36,943 nt of DNA from Campylobacter vulpis (GTDB lineage: Bacteria > Campylobacterota > Campylobacteria > Campylobacterales > Campylobacteraceae): assembly GCF_014217995.1 (NCBI RefSeq), contig NZ_CP041618.1, positions 1 through 36,943 of the forward strand, in the 5' to 3' direction. Below the pieces are notes generated by a model, which had not been told where the DNA came from, ran no database searches, and saw only the letters and a list, made by a program, of their open reading frames with translations. This document shows, in pieces, positions 22,658 through 31,775 of this stretch; the first letter of the stretch is position 1; each line of letters starts with the position of its first letter. Both the position numbers and the translations under genes were made by a program.

Positions 22658-23572
22658 ATGGTGTTGTTTTCTATCATTATCACCCTAGTCATTATGTATA
22701 AAGGCTATGAGGTGTTAATGGGGAAAAGTCAAAGTCCTATTAGAGAGCTTACTTGGGATATAGCAGGAAAGCTTTTAGTTATTACCTTTGCTTTAAATCT
22801 TGGAGGTTGGTTAGATTTAGTTATTGGTGCAATGGATGGAATTTATGAGTGGGCTGGTGGGGGAGCACAAATGTATCAAAATCTAGATGAAATGTTTGCA
22901 AACACAGCACAACTTACAAACATAATTTGGGCTAAATCAAGTGGTATTGGAGGTGCTATTTTAGCTATTGTAGCAATGCTACTTTGTTATATAGGATTTT
23001 GTATTGCTGTTATTCCAACACTCTCTATCTTAATTGTTACAACTTTTACACAAACCCTGCTTGTAATTTCTGCTCCTATAGTATTTTGGCTTTTAATCTT
23101 TAAAGCTACTAGAAATGTCTTTACACAATGGATAGGGCTTTTATTATCAAATACTCTTGTGCTTTTACTTGTTGGCTTGTTTTTAAAAACCTTTATGAAT
23201 CAAATGTCATCTTGGATTAACTATTTTTCACAGGCAACCTACGCAGGAGACGATGTATTAGGAACAAGCATTTTCTATGTCATTGCCTCTTTGATACTAG
23301 TTATTATGATTTATTCTGCAAAAATCTTTGCTGAAAAGGTCGCAAATGTATCAATGGATGGTGCTATGGGTGGTGCGATGAGTTCTGTTTTAAGTCCTGC
23401 TGGTCAATTAGCTATGAAACCTGCAGGTAAGGCTGCTGGAATGGCTATGAATTATGGTAAAGCTGGTGGAAAATTAGCAACTAAAGGTGCTTGGGCTGTG
23501 GGTAAGGGTTTAGGTAAGGGTGGTTATAGTTTAGCTAAAAAAATGTATGAAAGGGCTAGAAATGAAGCGTAA
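22565..23572 (+). CDS. virB6: VirB6/TrbL inner-membrane channel protein
   Basis: This 335-residue polytopic protein has about six membrane segments between residues 28 and 260, including LAIVAMLLCYIGFCIAVIP, and a Gly/Ala/Lys-rich C-terminal tail (GKAAGMAMNYGKAGGKLATKG). This is the VirB6/TrbL plan, the inner-membrane core of the T4SS. It starts within the virB5 stop and overlaps the virB7-like gene. Confidence 0.88.
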   Translation: MKDLFQTLGLSIEQIINAIRQTGTSDKIAELMVLFSIIITLVIMYKGYEVLMGKSQSPIRELTWDIAGKLLVITFALNLGGWLDLVIGAMDGIYEWAGGGAQMYQNLDEMFANTAQLTNIIWAKSSGIGGAILAIVAMLLCYIGFCIAVIPTLSILIVTTFTQTLLVISAPIVFWLLIFKATRNVFTQWIGLLLSNTLVLLLVGLFLKTFMNQMSSWINYFSQATYAGDDVLGTSIFYVIASLILVIMIYSAKIFAEKVANVSMDGAMGGAMSSVLSPAGQLAMKPAGKAAGMAMNYGKAGGKLATKGAWAVGKGLGKGGYSLAKKMYERARNEA

Positions 23573-23735
23573 ATTTCAATTTGTTTTTATTTTGTTTTTT
23601 GGTGTTTTGATGTTGAGTGCTTGTAGTGCTAAACATCAGGGTAAATATGATGATTTTTTCAGCGATAAAAAAGGTTGGATACCTGTTAATTCACAAAATC
23701 AAGACTTAAATAAAGGTAATGCAAATGAAAAATGA
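23562..23735 (+). CDS. virB7: VirB7-like small lipoprotein
   Basis: Choosing the ATG at 23562 gives a 57-residue protein with a basic start MKRKF, a hydrophobic stretch and a good lipobox MLSAC (Cys21). The ATG at 23547 would add five residues before the signal peptide and is less likely. The mature part (about 37 residues) is short and polar, as in VirB7, which anchors VirB9 in the outer membrane. It overlaps virB6 and virB8. Confidence 0.75.
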   Translation: MKRKFQFVFILFFGVLMLSACSAKHQGKYDDFFSDKKGWIPVNSQNQDLNKGNANEK

Positions 23736-24387
23736 TTTTAATACAGCATTAGATTACGAAGCAAGTTTTAGATATTTGATAGAGCAAAGCAACAAAAGAG
23801 CGTGGCTTATCTCTTTTGTTGCAATCTTTATAGCCTCTCTTTCTCTTATTGCTGTTGTGTTATTAACACCTTTAAAAACCATAGAGCCTTATGTAATAAG
23901 GGTAGATAACACCACAGGTATGGTGGATATTTTAACTCTGCTTGATGAAAAAGAAATCACGCAAAATGAAGCATTGGATAAATACTTTATCTCCCAATAC
24001 ATTAAAGCTAGAGAGGGTTATTATTACGAGCTTTTAAACCAAGATTATTTGCTCACCCAATTAATGAGTTCAGAAAATGTTGCAAATGAGTATAGGGCTT
24101 TGTATGAGGGAGATAATGCAAGAGACCAAATTTTAAAAAACTCTAATGAAGTAAGCGTGCAAATTTTAAGTGTTGTTTTAGGAGAAAGCAACGGAGTTAA
24201 AACTTCAACAATAAGAGCAAACATTACTACAAAAAATCTATCCAGTAGAGGCACATCACAAGCTACAAAAGTCATCACCTTAAGTTATGACTACACGCTA
24301 GGAAAAGCTAGTGAAGAAAATAGATTATTAAATCCACTAGGATTTAAAGTTTTAACATACAGAATTGATAATGAGGTAGAAAAATGA
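23725..24387 (+). CDS. virB8: VirB8 assembly factor
   Basis: This 220-residue protein starts at the ATG at 23725, which has AAAGG 8 bases upstream; the ATG at 23719 lies too near the same SD. One membrane helix (about 27-47, WLISFVAIFIASLSLIAVVLL) precedes the periplasmic NTF2-like domain with IEPYVIRVDNTTG. VirB8 nucleates assembly at the inner membrane. Its stop overlaps the virB9 start (ATGA). Confidence 0.92.
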   Translation: MKNDFNTALDYEASFRYLIEQSNKRAWLISFVAIFIASLSLIAVVLLTPLKTIEPYVIRVDNTTGMVDILTLLDEKEITQNEALDKYFISQYIKAREGYYYELLNQDYLLTQLMSSENVANEYRALYEGDNARDQILKNSNEVSVQILSVVLGESNGVKTSTIRANITTKNLSSRGTSQATKVITLSYDYTLGKASEENRLLNPLGFKVLTYRIDNEVEK

Positions 24388-25271
24388 AAAAGATAATTTT
24401 AGCAAGTTTATTATTAGGTAATTTCGTTTGGGCTTTGAATGTCCCAAAAACTTCTACATTTGATAAAAGAATCGCTTATGCGGTTTATAATGCCGATGAT
24501 GTTTTTCAAATTAATTCTAAAAATGGCTATGTAAGTGTTTTAGAATTTGGTGTTGATGAAAGAATTATCAATACTGCCACAGGATTTGCTGAAGGTTGGG
24601 ACTTAACTCAAAAAGACAATTTATTATTTATCAAACCTAAAGCTTACAAAACGCAATTAGTTCATCAAGATGAAAATAGCACAGCAGAACAACAAAGCTC
24701 ACAAGAATTTGTTGTAGATCCTAATCCTTATGATTGGAAAACAAACTTAATTGTCATCACAAATTTAAATACCTATGTATTTGATTTAAAATTAGTCGCT
24801 AATAATAAAAATACAACTTATAAACTTAGCTTCTCCTATCCTCAAAAAGATTTACAAGCAACAAAAGAATTATTAGAAGCTGTGGAGCAAGAAAATATAC
24901 GCACGGATTTAGATAAAAATACCATTCCTAGAAATTGGGATTTTTATATGAAAGTCAATAAAGGCAGTGAGGATATAAGTCCAAATTTTGCGTATGATGA
25001 TGGTGTTTTTACCTATTTAGGTTTTGATAATACTAAAACCTTTCCTGCTGTTTTTATGTATGAAAATGGCAAAGAAAGCATTTTAAACACTCATATTAAA
25101 AAAGACGGCAACTATGAAGTTTTAGTGATACAAAAAACCACAAAACAAATTTTATTAAGAAGTGGGGATAAGGTCGTAGGAATTTTTAATCGTGGATACG
25201 CAAAAAATCCTTTGAGAAAAACAAGAGAAACTTCTAATGAAAATATTCAAAGAGAAATTAATAAAAAATAA
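24384..25271 (+). CDS. virB9: VirB9 outer-membrane complex protein
   Basis: This 295-residue protein has a signal peptide (cleavage after FVWA), the VirB9 N-terminal domain (RIAYAVYNADDVFQIN, then GWDLTQKDNLLFIKPK) and the C-terminal domain (NWDFYMKVNKGSEDISPNFAYDDGVFTYLGF). It builds the outer-membrane ring with VirB7 and VirB10. It follows virB8 with a 4-base overlap. Confidence 0.94.
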   Translation: MKKIILASLLLGNFVWALNVPKTSTFDKRIAYAVYNADDVFQINSKNGYVSVLEFGVDERIINTATGFAEGWDLTQKDNLLFIKPKAYKTQLVHQDENSTAEQQSSQEFVVDPNPYDWKTNLIVITNLNTYVFDLKLVANNKNTTYKLSFSYPQKDLQATKELLEAVEQENIRTDLDKNTIPRNWDFYMKVNKGSEDISPNFAYDDGVFTYLGFDNTKTFPAVFMYENGKESILNTHIKKDGNYEVLVIQKTTKQILLRSGDKVVGIFNRGYAKNPLRKTRETSNENIQREINKK

Positions 25272-25281
25272 GGGGTAAATT

Positions 25282-26451
25282 ATGCAAAATAAAGAGCAAG
25301 ATAGCTTAGAAAATGACTTTGATAGCCACACAAGCGAATTGAGTGAGCAAAAAAATCATCTCAAAAAGATACAAGCTTATACAATCTTTGCTATTGGCGG
25401 TTTATTGCTCATCATTTTAATTGTTTATTTCTTAAAATCATTTTCATCAAATAATCAAAGTGTTGAAGAAACACCAAAGGAAGAAAATAAAGATTTAGCT
25501 CAAAGCGTTAAGGCTAAAGAATTTGTTCCACCTCCTCCACAAAAGACATTTGACGAGCTTATCGCTAACACACCACAACAAGAACAGCCTTTAATGCTTG
25601 AGCCAAAACCTCCAAAGCCTAGAATTGTAAAAGGTGCAGGAGTTACGGTCATTGCTTCAACTAATAGCGGAGGATTTGATGGAGGCAATGCTGGAAATAG
25701 CGGAGAGTTTGGAGAAAAACCAAATACCGTGTTTGAGTTTGGACAAAATGGCACTTTGCAAAATTCTAATAATTTGCAAGGTGGAGGAGAATTTACAGGT
25801 GAAGTTTTCACTCCTACAATTGCTAAAGTGAGTGAGTTTGACCAAAATCTTCTTTTGTCTAAAGGAACTTATATTGGCTGTGCTTTAAAAACAAGGCTTG
25901 TTAGCTCTATTAAAGGAGGAATTGCTTGTATAGTATCTAATGATGTTTATTCTGCAAATGGCAACACACTTTTAATTGAAAAAGGTAGCACTATTACAGG
26001 AACATTTAATGCGGGTCAAATGGATGATGGTATGGATAGACTTTTTGTTATTTGGCAAGAAATTAGAACACCTAATAATATTATTATTCCTGTATATTCT
26101 GGAGCTACTGATGAGCTAGGTGCTAGTGGAATGCAAGGCTGGGTGGATCATCACTATTTAAAACGATTTGGTTCTGCTATTTTACTTTCAATGATTGATG
26201 ATGGTATGGCAATACTAGCTGACCAGTTAAGCAAAAACAATAAAAATGGCAATAACTACTACAATTATAGTGAGAATACAAGAGAAAATGTCGGTGAAAT
26301 CGCTAACACTGCTTTAGAAAAAATGATTGATATTAAGCCAACTCTTTATAAAAATCACGGCGATTTAGTTGGCGTTTATGTCAATAGAGATATTGATTTT
26401 TCAAAGGTTTATAAACTTACAAGGAAAAAGAATGTCAATCACCCTAGATAA
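25282..26451 (+). CDS. virB10: VirB10 envelope-spanning protein
   Basis: This 389-residue protein has a cytoplasmic start, one membrane helix (34-51), a proline-rich stretch (about 75-115, with PPPPQ and EPKPPKPR) and the TrbI/VirB10 beta-barrel domain (LLLSKGTYIGCALKTRLVSS and GASGMQGWVDHHYLKRFGSAILLS). It links ATPase activity at the inner membrane with the outer-membrane pore. It starts 10 bases after virB9 and overlaps virB11 by 20 bases. Confidence 0.95.
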   Translation: MQNKEQDSLENDFDSHTSELSEQKNHLKKIQAYTIFAIGGLLLIILIVYFLKSFSSNNQSVEETPKEENKDLAQSVKAKEFVPPPPQKTFDELIANTPQQEQPLMLEPKPPKPRIVKGAGVTVIASTNSGGFDGGNAGNSGEFGEKPNTVFEFGQNGTLQNSNNLQGGGEFTGEVFTPTIAKVSEFDQNLLLSKGTYIGCALKTRLVSSIKGGIACIVSNDVYSANGNTLLIEKGSTITGTFNAGQMDDGMDRLFVIWQEIRTPNNIIIPVYSGATDELGASGMQGWVDHHYLKRFGSAILLSMIDDGMAILADQLSKNNKNGNNYYNYSENTRENVGEIANTALEKMIDIKPTLYKNHGDLVGVYVNRDIDFSKVYKLTRKKNVNHPR

Positions 26452-27439
26452 ATACACAAATCAATATTTTGGAGAATTTTTAAAAGATGACTTTATTAAT
26501 GAAATTTGTTACAACGGCGATGATAAAGTATGGTTGCAAAACTCTAAAGGATTATGGGAAGCTATACCTAGTAAGCTTGACTTTGAAAAAGCTGGACATT
26601 TTGCAACTGCGGCTGCTGCTTTTAAAAAAGACAAAATAGATGTTTCTCGTCCTATTCTTAGTTGTATTTTAGTAGGTGGAGAGCGTATGCAAATCGTTAT
26701 CCCACCTGCTACTAAAAGTGAACATATTTCAATCACCATTAGAAAACCTAGCAAAACTCGCTTTAAAATGCAAAATCATATTGAAAGCGGACTTTTTGAG
26801 GATTTAAATCCTAATGATACAAACCCTATCAAACCTAGCGATGCAGAACTCATTAAGCTTTATAAAGAAAAAGATTATCAAAGCTTCATCTCTAAGGCTG
26901 TAAGCTATGGTAAAAACATCATCATTGCTGGAGAAACAGGGAGTGGAAAAACTACCTTTATGAAAACACTAATTGATTTTATCAGTCTTGATGATAGGAT
27001 TATTACGATTGAAGATGTGGAAGAAATCAAATTTTACGAACATAAAAACTTCGTGCAATTATTTTATCCAAGTGAAGCAAAAAGCACGGATTTTTTAAAT
27101 TCTGCAACGCTTTTAAAGTCCTGCTTAAGAATGAAACCTGATAGGATTTTATTAGCAGAGCTTAGAGGTGCTGAAACTTATGATTTTATCAATGTTTTAG
27201 CAAGTGGTCACGGAGGGAGTATCACAAGTTGCCACGCAGGAAGCCCTGAAGAAACATTTACACGACTTGCCTTAATGACTTTACAAAACCCACAAGGTCA
27301 ATGTGTGCCTTTTGAAATTATCCAAAAAACACTGAAAGATTTGATTGATATTGTCGTTCATATCCACGCCCATCACGGAAAAAGGCGTATTAGTGGAATT
27401 TATTTTAAAGAGATAGAAAAAGAGGAAAGTAATGAATAA
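26432..27439 (+). CDS. virB11: VirB11 secretion ATPase
   Basis: The start at 26432 (MSITLDKYTNQYFG) is chosen because AAGGA lies 6 bases upstream; a longer frame from 26369 lies wholly within virB10 and has no SD. The 335-residue protein has Walker A GETGSGKT (167-174), the Asp box IITIEDVEEI, and the Walker B/His-box region RMKPDRILLAELRG and ASGHGGSITSCHAGSPEE. It is a hexameric traffic ATPase on the inner face of the membrane. Confidence 0.95.
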   Translation: MSITLDKYTNQYFGEFLKDDFINEICYNGDDKVWLQNSKGLWEAIPSKLDFEKAGHFATAAAAFKKDKIDVSRPILSCILVGGERMQIVIPPATKSEHISITIRKPSKTRFKMQNHIESGLFEDLNPNDTNPIKPSDAELIKLYKEKDYQSFISKAVSYGKNIIIAGETGSGKTTFMKTLIDFISLDDRIITIEDVEEIKFYEHKNFVQLFYPSEAKSTDFLNSATLLKSCLRMKPDRILLAELRGAETYDFINVLASGHGGSITSCHAGSPEETFTRLALMTLQNPQGQCVPFEIIQKTLKDLIDIVVHIHAHHGKRRISGIYFKEIEKEESNE

Positions 27440-28016
27440 AGAAAAACGAGGCATTTATAATGTAAGTTTTAATGAAAAAAACTCAACTCCTATTAATGCA
27501 GAGCTTGAAGCTATTGAAAATGCCATTATAGATTATGTCGTGCATTATGTTAAGGGTTGGCACAATGAAAGAAGAGATAAGGGTAGAGGTGCAGAGCATA
27601 TTAGACTTCACTTAGAAAAAGGTAGTGAGGGAGAAATTAGCTTAGAAGAATTATTAAATCTTGGCAACTCCATAAGAGAATATTTAAAAATATTTAAAGA
27701 ACCCTATAAAGATAGTAACGATGCTAGAGTTTATGAATGGGAAAATAATGAAAGTGTGCGTTTTAGAATTGTAACGGACACAAATTATAAACTAATCAAA
27801 GGGGAGGGTCACTCGAATACGCCACTATCCCCCTCTGATGAGATAATTATAACCTTTTACTCTGATAGAAATCTTAATAAACAAATGGAATTTAAAAATC
27901 CTAAAGTAGCAAAATACTATGCAAATCAAACAAAAAATTTTAAATCAAAATTAACAGAATTTAACACCAAAAATAATGCAAACAAAACTATCAAAAATAA
28001 AGACTTGGAGAAATAA
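27432..28016 (+). CDS. Putative T4SS cargo: BECR-like nuclease with shared tail
   Basis: This 194-residue protein overlaps the virB11 end by 8 bases and stops just before virD4. Its body (about 43-148) has a pattern I recognise from BECR-fold (barnase/EndoU/colicin-like) nuclease domains of phage and Epsilonproteobacterial proteins: RGAEHIRLHL (His56), a middle GNSIREYL and ARVYEWEN, and a late IIITFYSDRN (Ser144, Arg146). Residues 169-194 form the shared tail (NFKSKLTEFNTKN, then a Lys/Asn end KDLEK), divergent in its last 13 residues from the other two. A GC-rich stretch (27800-27835) precedes it. No immunity gene is evident beside it. Toxin or effector role is inferred. Confidence 0.6.
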   Translation: MNKEKRGIYNVSFNEKNSTPINAELEAIENAIIDYVVHYVKGWHNERRDKGRGAEHIRLHLEKGSEGEISLEELLNLGNSIREYLKIFKEPYKDSNDARVYEWENNESVRFRIVTDTNYKLIKGEGHSNTPLSPSDEIIITFYSDRNLNKQMEFKNPKVAKYYANQTKNFKSKLTEFNTKNNANKTIKNKDLEK

Positions 28017-29828
28017 ATGCAAAACAATAAAAGCCTTCAAATTATTTTTCTTATTCTAGTAGGTTTCATTTTTACCTATTTACTAACTCCTATTGTTTTC
28101 TTTGTTTTGAACAAAGTAAAAATAATGAAAGCGATTGAAATCTATAACATTAACTTCACTTTACAGGCAGTCGCTAATCATTATCCAAAAATATGGCTTT
28201 CTTTGGGTATCACTTTCGCATTTTGCTTGTTTGCTTTGACTCTTTTGGTGTTTTCCTTAAAAACCAAAAAATCTCAATTTGGCGAAGCTAGATTTGCTAA
28301 TTTTAATGAAATTAAAAAAATGAATTTATTTGGAGATAAGGGCATTATTATTGGAAAATATAAGGGAAAATTATTAAGATTTGGGGGTCAGCAATTTGTA
28401 GCTTTAGGGGCTCCTACAAGAAGTGGTAAGGGTGTGGGTATTGTGATACCAAATTTATTAGAATGGCAAGAAAGTGCTGTGGTGCAAGATATTAAGCAAG
28501 AATGCTTTGATTACACCAGTAAATATAGAAAAGAAATCTTAGGACAAGAAGTTTATCTTTTTAATCCATTTTCAAGACAAACACACCGCTACAATCCTTT
28601 AACCTACATTGATATGAATGATAAAGAGCATTGCGATAGTCAATTAATGGATTTAGGCAATATCCTTTATCCACTTGATGGAGATTCCACTTCAAAATTT
28701 TTCAATGGATTGGCTCAAAATCTATTCATAGGACTTTGTTATTTATGGCGTGATTTGCAACTTAGTAACAATGGAAAAGATTTTCAAAAAGCTTTTAATG
28801 TAGATGTAGGAGAATTTAACTTTTACAATATCTTACAACTCTCAAAAGGTTTAACTCTTAAAAATGAGGAAAATAATATTAGAGGCTTTGATGATACATA
28901 CAATTTTTTAGTCTATTGTGAAATTTTAGATGAAGCTACCATAAGACGCTTAGAAACTTATTTTAATATCAGCTCAGACGCAACTAAATCGGGCGTAATG
29001 AGTTCTTTTAATGCTCCTCTTGTGCCATTTGAAAGTGAAACTCTAAGATTAAGCACAGAAACAAGTGATTTTGATTTAAGAGATTTACGCAAAAAGAAAA
29101 TGACAATTTATATAGGAATTACGCCTGATCAATTAGCAAATGCTGGATTTATTTTAAATATATTTTGGTCGCAACTTATTCTACTAAATACTAAAGAATT
29201 ACCACAAAGCAATAAAGAATTAAAATACACCTGCTTAATGGTTATGGACGAATTTACTGCACCCGGTAGAATTCCTATCTATCAATCTGCTGTAAGCTTT
29301 ATGGCTGGATATTGGCTACGCTCTTTAATGATTTATCAATCTAACTCGCAACTTGAAACGCAACAGCCTTTAGGTTATGGAAAAGAAGGAGCTAAAACAC
29401 TTTTAACAAATCACGCTTGTCAAATTTTTTATGCACCAAGAGAGCAAGAAGACGCAGAGGCTATTTCTAGGATTTTAGGAAATACCACTTTTAAAACAAG
29501 CTCAAGAAGTATTAATACAAGTGGTAATGGTGGTGGCTCAAGAAGTATTAGTGAAGCAAGTAGAGCTTTAATGTTACCGCAAGAGCTAAGAGAAATGGCT
29601 TTTGAAAACGAGTTGATTACTATTGATAGTGGCAAACCTATCTTATGCAATAAAGCATTTTATTATTCAGATTCTTATTTTATGGATAAATTTAAAGCTG
29701 TTTCAAAAAGCTTATCAACAATAAGAAAAATTCCAACAAGAGAACAATTAGAAAATGCAATCTTAAAAGGAGAATGCAAAATAAAAATTCAAATCATAGG
29801 AGAAAACAATGAAAAAAATGTCGCTTAG
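28017..29828 (+). CDS. virD4: VirD4 type IV coupling protein
   Basis: This 603-residue protein has two N-terminal membrane helices (about 8-31 and 62-83), Walker A GAPTRSGKG (131-139) and Walker B CLMVMDEF (Asp411-Glu412), with the all-alpha domain between them. VirD4 selects the relaxosome and protein substrates and hands them to the channel. It is the presumed receptor of the shared cargo tail. It overlaps the next gene by 20 bases. Confidence 0.95.
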   Translation: MQNNKSLQIIFLILVGFIFTYLLTPIVFFVLNKVKIMKAIEIYNINFTLQAVANHYPKIWLSLGITFAFCLFALTLLVFSLKTKKSQFGEARFANFNEIKKMNLFGDKGIIIGKYKGKLLRFGGQQFVALGAPTRSGKGVGIVIPNLLEWQESAVVQDIKQECFDYTSKYRKEILGQEVYLFNPFSRQTHRYNPLTYIDMNDKEHCDSQLMDLGNILYPLDGDSTSKFFNGLAQNLFIGLCYLWRDLQLSNNGKDFQKAFNVDVGEFNFYNILQLSKGLTLKNEENNIRGFDDTYNFLVYCEILDEATIRRLETYFNISSDATKSGVMSSFNAPLVPFESETLRLSTETSDFDLRDLRKKKMTIYIGITPDQLANAGFILNIFWSQLILLNTKELPQSNKELKYTCLMVMDEFTAPGRIPIYQSAVSFMAGYWLRSLMIYQSNSQLETQQPLGYGKEGAKTLLTNHACQIFYAPREQEDAEAISRILGNTTFKTSSRSINTSGNGGGSRSISEASRALMLPQELREMAFENELITIDSGKPILCNKAFYYSDSYFMDKFKAVSKSLSTIRKIPTREQLENAILKGECKIKIQIIGENNEKNVA

Positions 29829-30237
29829 TTTAGCTGTAATTGCTTCATTAGTAGTTGGGTGTTCTGCCCCACAACCAAAAAAATTAGATAATGGTTCTAT
29901 TTTAACTATTAACACTTCCATTTTGGAAAAACAATATAACTTTGTTCCAAAAGATAGCTTTTTAAGCTCACAAAATTGGACTTATCAAATCATCGCTGAA
30001 AAGAAATCAGAAAAAGATGACTTTATCAAAAATGAGCTTATAACGAAAACTTTTTTATTAGCTCACAATGCTAGTAGAATGATTTTAGTCGGTAGAGAAG
30101 ATTTGATACAAGCCTACAAGGAATATTTTATCAAAAATCAAGTCATTATCCCTATTGAATTACAGCCTATCAATCCTTATGAAGAGGATTACAACAAGGT
30201 TAGTATTTTATTTTTTAACAAAATTAAAGGAGAGTAA
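29809..30237 (+). CDS. T4SS-associated lipoprotein (Cag12/CagT-like)
   Basis: This 142-residue lipoprotein has a signal peptide with lipobox VVGC (Cys18). The body has FVPKDSFLSSQNWTYQIIAEK and AHNASRMILVGREDLIQAYKEYF. The size and order suggest the Cag12 family of T4SS lipoproteins, but I hold this only moderately. It would sit in the outer-membrane complex. It starts inside virD4 with SD GGAG at 29800-29803. Confidence 0.6.
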   Translation: MKKMSLSLAVIASLVVGCSAPQPKKLDNGSILTINTSILEKQYNFVPKDSFLSSQNWTYQIIAEKKSEKDDFIKNELITKTFLLAHNASRMILVGREDLIQAYKEYFIKNQVIIPIELQPINPYEEDYNKVSILFFNKIKGE

Positions 30238-30240
30238 AAA

Positions 30241-30990
30241 ATGAAAAAAGTTCTTTTATCTATTTTAGCTTTTGGTGTTGTATCCTCTAATGCAATAGAA
30301 TTAGAAATGCTAACAGGAGATACTAGATTAGCGTGCGAGGCAATGCTTTGTCTAGCAAGTCCTACTCAACCAGCAGAATGTAGTGCCTCTTTAGCAAGAT
30401 ATTTTAGCATACATTTTAAAAAGCCGTGGAAAACTATTAATGCTAGAAAAGCTTTTTTAAATCTTTGCCCCATAGGAGATGCAGATAGTGAAATGCTTAA
30501 ATATAAAAACGAAATTTTAGCGAACCTAGATGGAGCTTGTAGCGTAGAAGCGTTGAATCAGCGTATCGAAAAAACCTTATTGAGAGTTGAACAATTTTGC
30601 GAGAGTAGTGGAGCTGGAGATGGCACTTCGTGTAAAAATGTAAATATTTATGGCTTTAGAATCAATCCACAATTAACAAATTCTTGCAGATTGCTATCTT
30701 CATCAAAATATACAGATTATCACTTAAAATACACTTGCAACAATAAATTTTACGAACAAGAAGAATGGCAAAGAGGCTATGAATTAAAGGAAATCTCGCA
30801 AGAAATTTACAATGCCTTACCTGTATCGCAAAGAGAGCAAGGAGAAAAATTAACAGAAATTAGCAGATATGAATTTATAAAATTGCCTCAAAATCAAAGA
30901 AAACAAATTGGGTTTAAATATTACAAAATTAATATTGCTTATTATCAAAAAATGGCTATCAAAAAAGAATGTTGGGTTAATGAGAAATAA
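30241..30990 (+). CDS. trbM: TrbM/KikA-family conjugal transfer protein
   Basis: This 249-residue protein has a signal peptide (cleavage near SNAIE), then the TrbM signature LTGDTRLACEAMLCLAS and AECSASLARYFSI with several cysteines likely paired in the periplasm. TrbM proteins are needed for full conjugation; the exact task is unknown. The second half is charged and may be lineage-specific. SD AAAGGAG is 7 bases before ATG. Its stop overlaps the next start (TAATG). Confidence 0.85.
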   Translation: MKKVLLSILAFGVVSSNAIELEMLTGDTRLACEAMLCLASPTQPAECSASLARYFSIHFKKPWKTINARKAFLNLCPIGDADSEMLKYKNEILANLDGACSVEALNQRIEKTLLRVEQFCESSGAGDGTSCKNVNIYGFRINPQLTNSCRLLSSSKYTDYHLKYTCNNKFYEQEEWQRGYELKEISQEIYNALPVSQREQGEKLTEISRYEFIKLPQNQRKQIGFKYYKINIAYYQKMAIKKECWVNEK

Positions 30991-31775
30991 TGATGAACGA
31001 GATTAATTCTAACGAAAATCTTTTTGAAATTGTCAATAATGAGCAAGAAATATCTGCGACTAATTACAATGAGTTATTACAAAAATTTGCCAATATTATG
31101 AAAGAAATTAATGCCAAAATTCATATTGGCAAACAAAACTCGCAAAGCAATACGGAAGATGGCATTTTTAAAGATTTAGAAAATAATTATATAGAGCTAA
31201 ATAATACGCATTTGGCTCTTGTTTCTTATTTTACAAATCCTCCAAACGATGAGGAAAAAGAACTCATCAGCAAAACAGCCTCCATAAGAAAGACTATGGA
31301 AGATTTTGCAAAATTTGCTAATGAAATTCAAAAAATATCATTAGATGAAAAATTAGAAAAATATAATGAACAGATTAATCAATTTTGCGAGATAGTGGAA
31401 TATAAACTTTCTCATAATGCACAAAACTACAATGACTTTCTTGATAGCTTTATCAAAGATGGCAAAGATAAGCTTAATATTTTCTCGCAAATATTTACAA
31501 AAATGATAAAGAATACAAAATCATTTCTTATATTTTTTAGCTTTACAACAATTGGACTTGGTATAACGCTTGGTATTCTGCTATTTCTTATTTATACAAA
31601 AAATACAGAACTTGAAAATTTACAAAAAAGAGTAAGCGTAATCACTCAAGGCTTGGCAACAATCTCCGTTAATGAAGACGATAAAAGCCTCACCTTGAGC
31701 TTTGCAAAAAAACAAAAAACTATTCTTACGGAAAATAAAAATAGTATTCAAATCACACTACAAGGAGGTGAATGA
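30990..31775 (+). CDS. Membrane-anchored coiled-coil protein of the T4SS operon
   Basis: This 261-residue protein has a long cytoplasmic-looking helical part (1-175), one membrane helix (178-203) and a basic C-terminal segment. No family is recognised. The start may be at 30990 (overlapping the trbM stop) or at the adjacent ATG, 30993. Its stop overlaps the 18-codon frame that starts at 31772. Being last but one in the operon, it probably serves conjugation, but the role is unknown. Confidence 0.65.
   Translation: MMNEINSNENLFEIVNNEQEISATNYNELLQKFANIMKEINAKIHIGKQNSQSNTEDGIFKDLENNYIELNNTHLALVSYFTNPPNDEEKELISKTASIRKTMEDFAKFANEIQKISLDEKLEKYNEQINQFCEIVEYKLSHNAQNYNDFLDSFIKDGKDKLNIFSQIFTKMIKNTKSFLIFFSFTTIGLGITLGILLFLIYTKNTELENLQKRVSVITQGLATISVNEDDKSLTLSFAKKQKTILTENKNSIQITLQGGE

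Noticed and set aside
26369-26431. Longer start for VirB11
   Set aside because: The extra 21 residues lie wholly inside virB10 and lack an SD; the ATG at 26432 has a good one and gives the usual VirB11 start.
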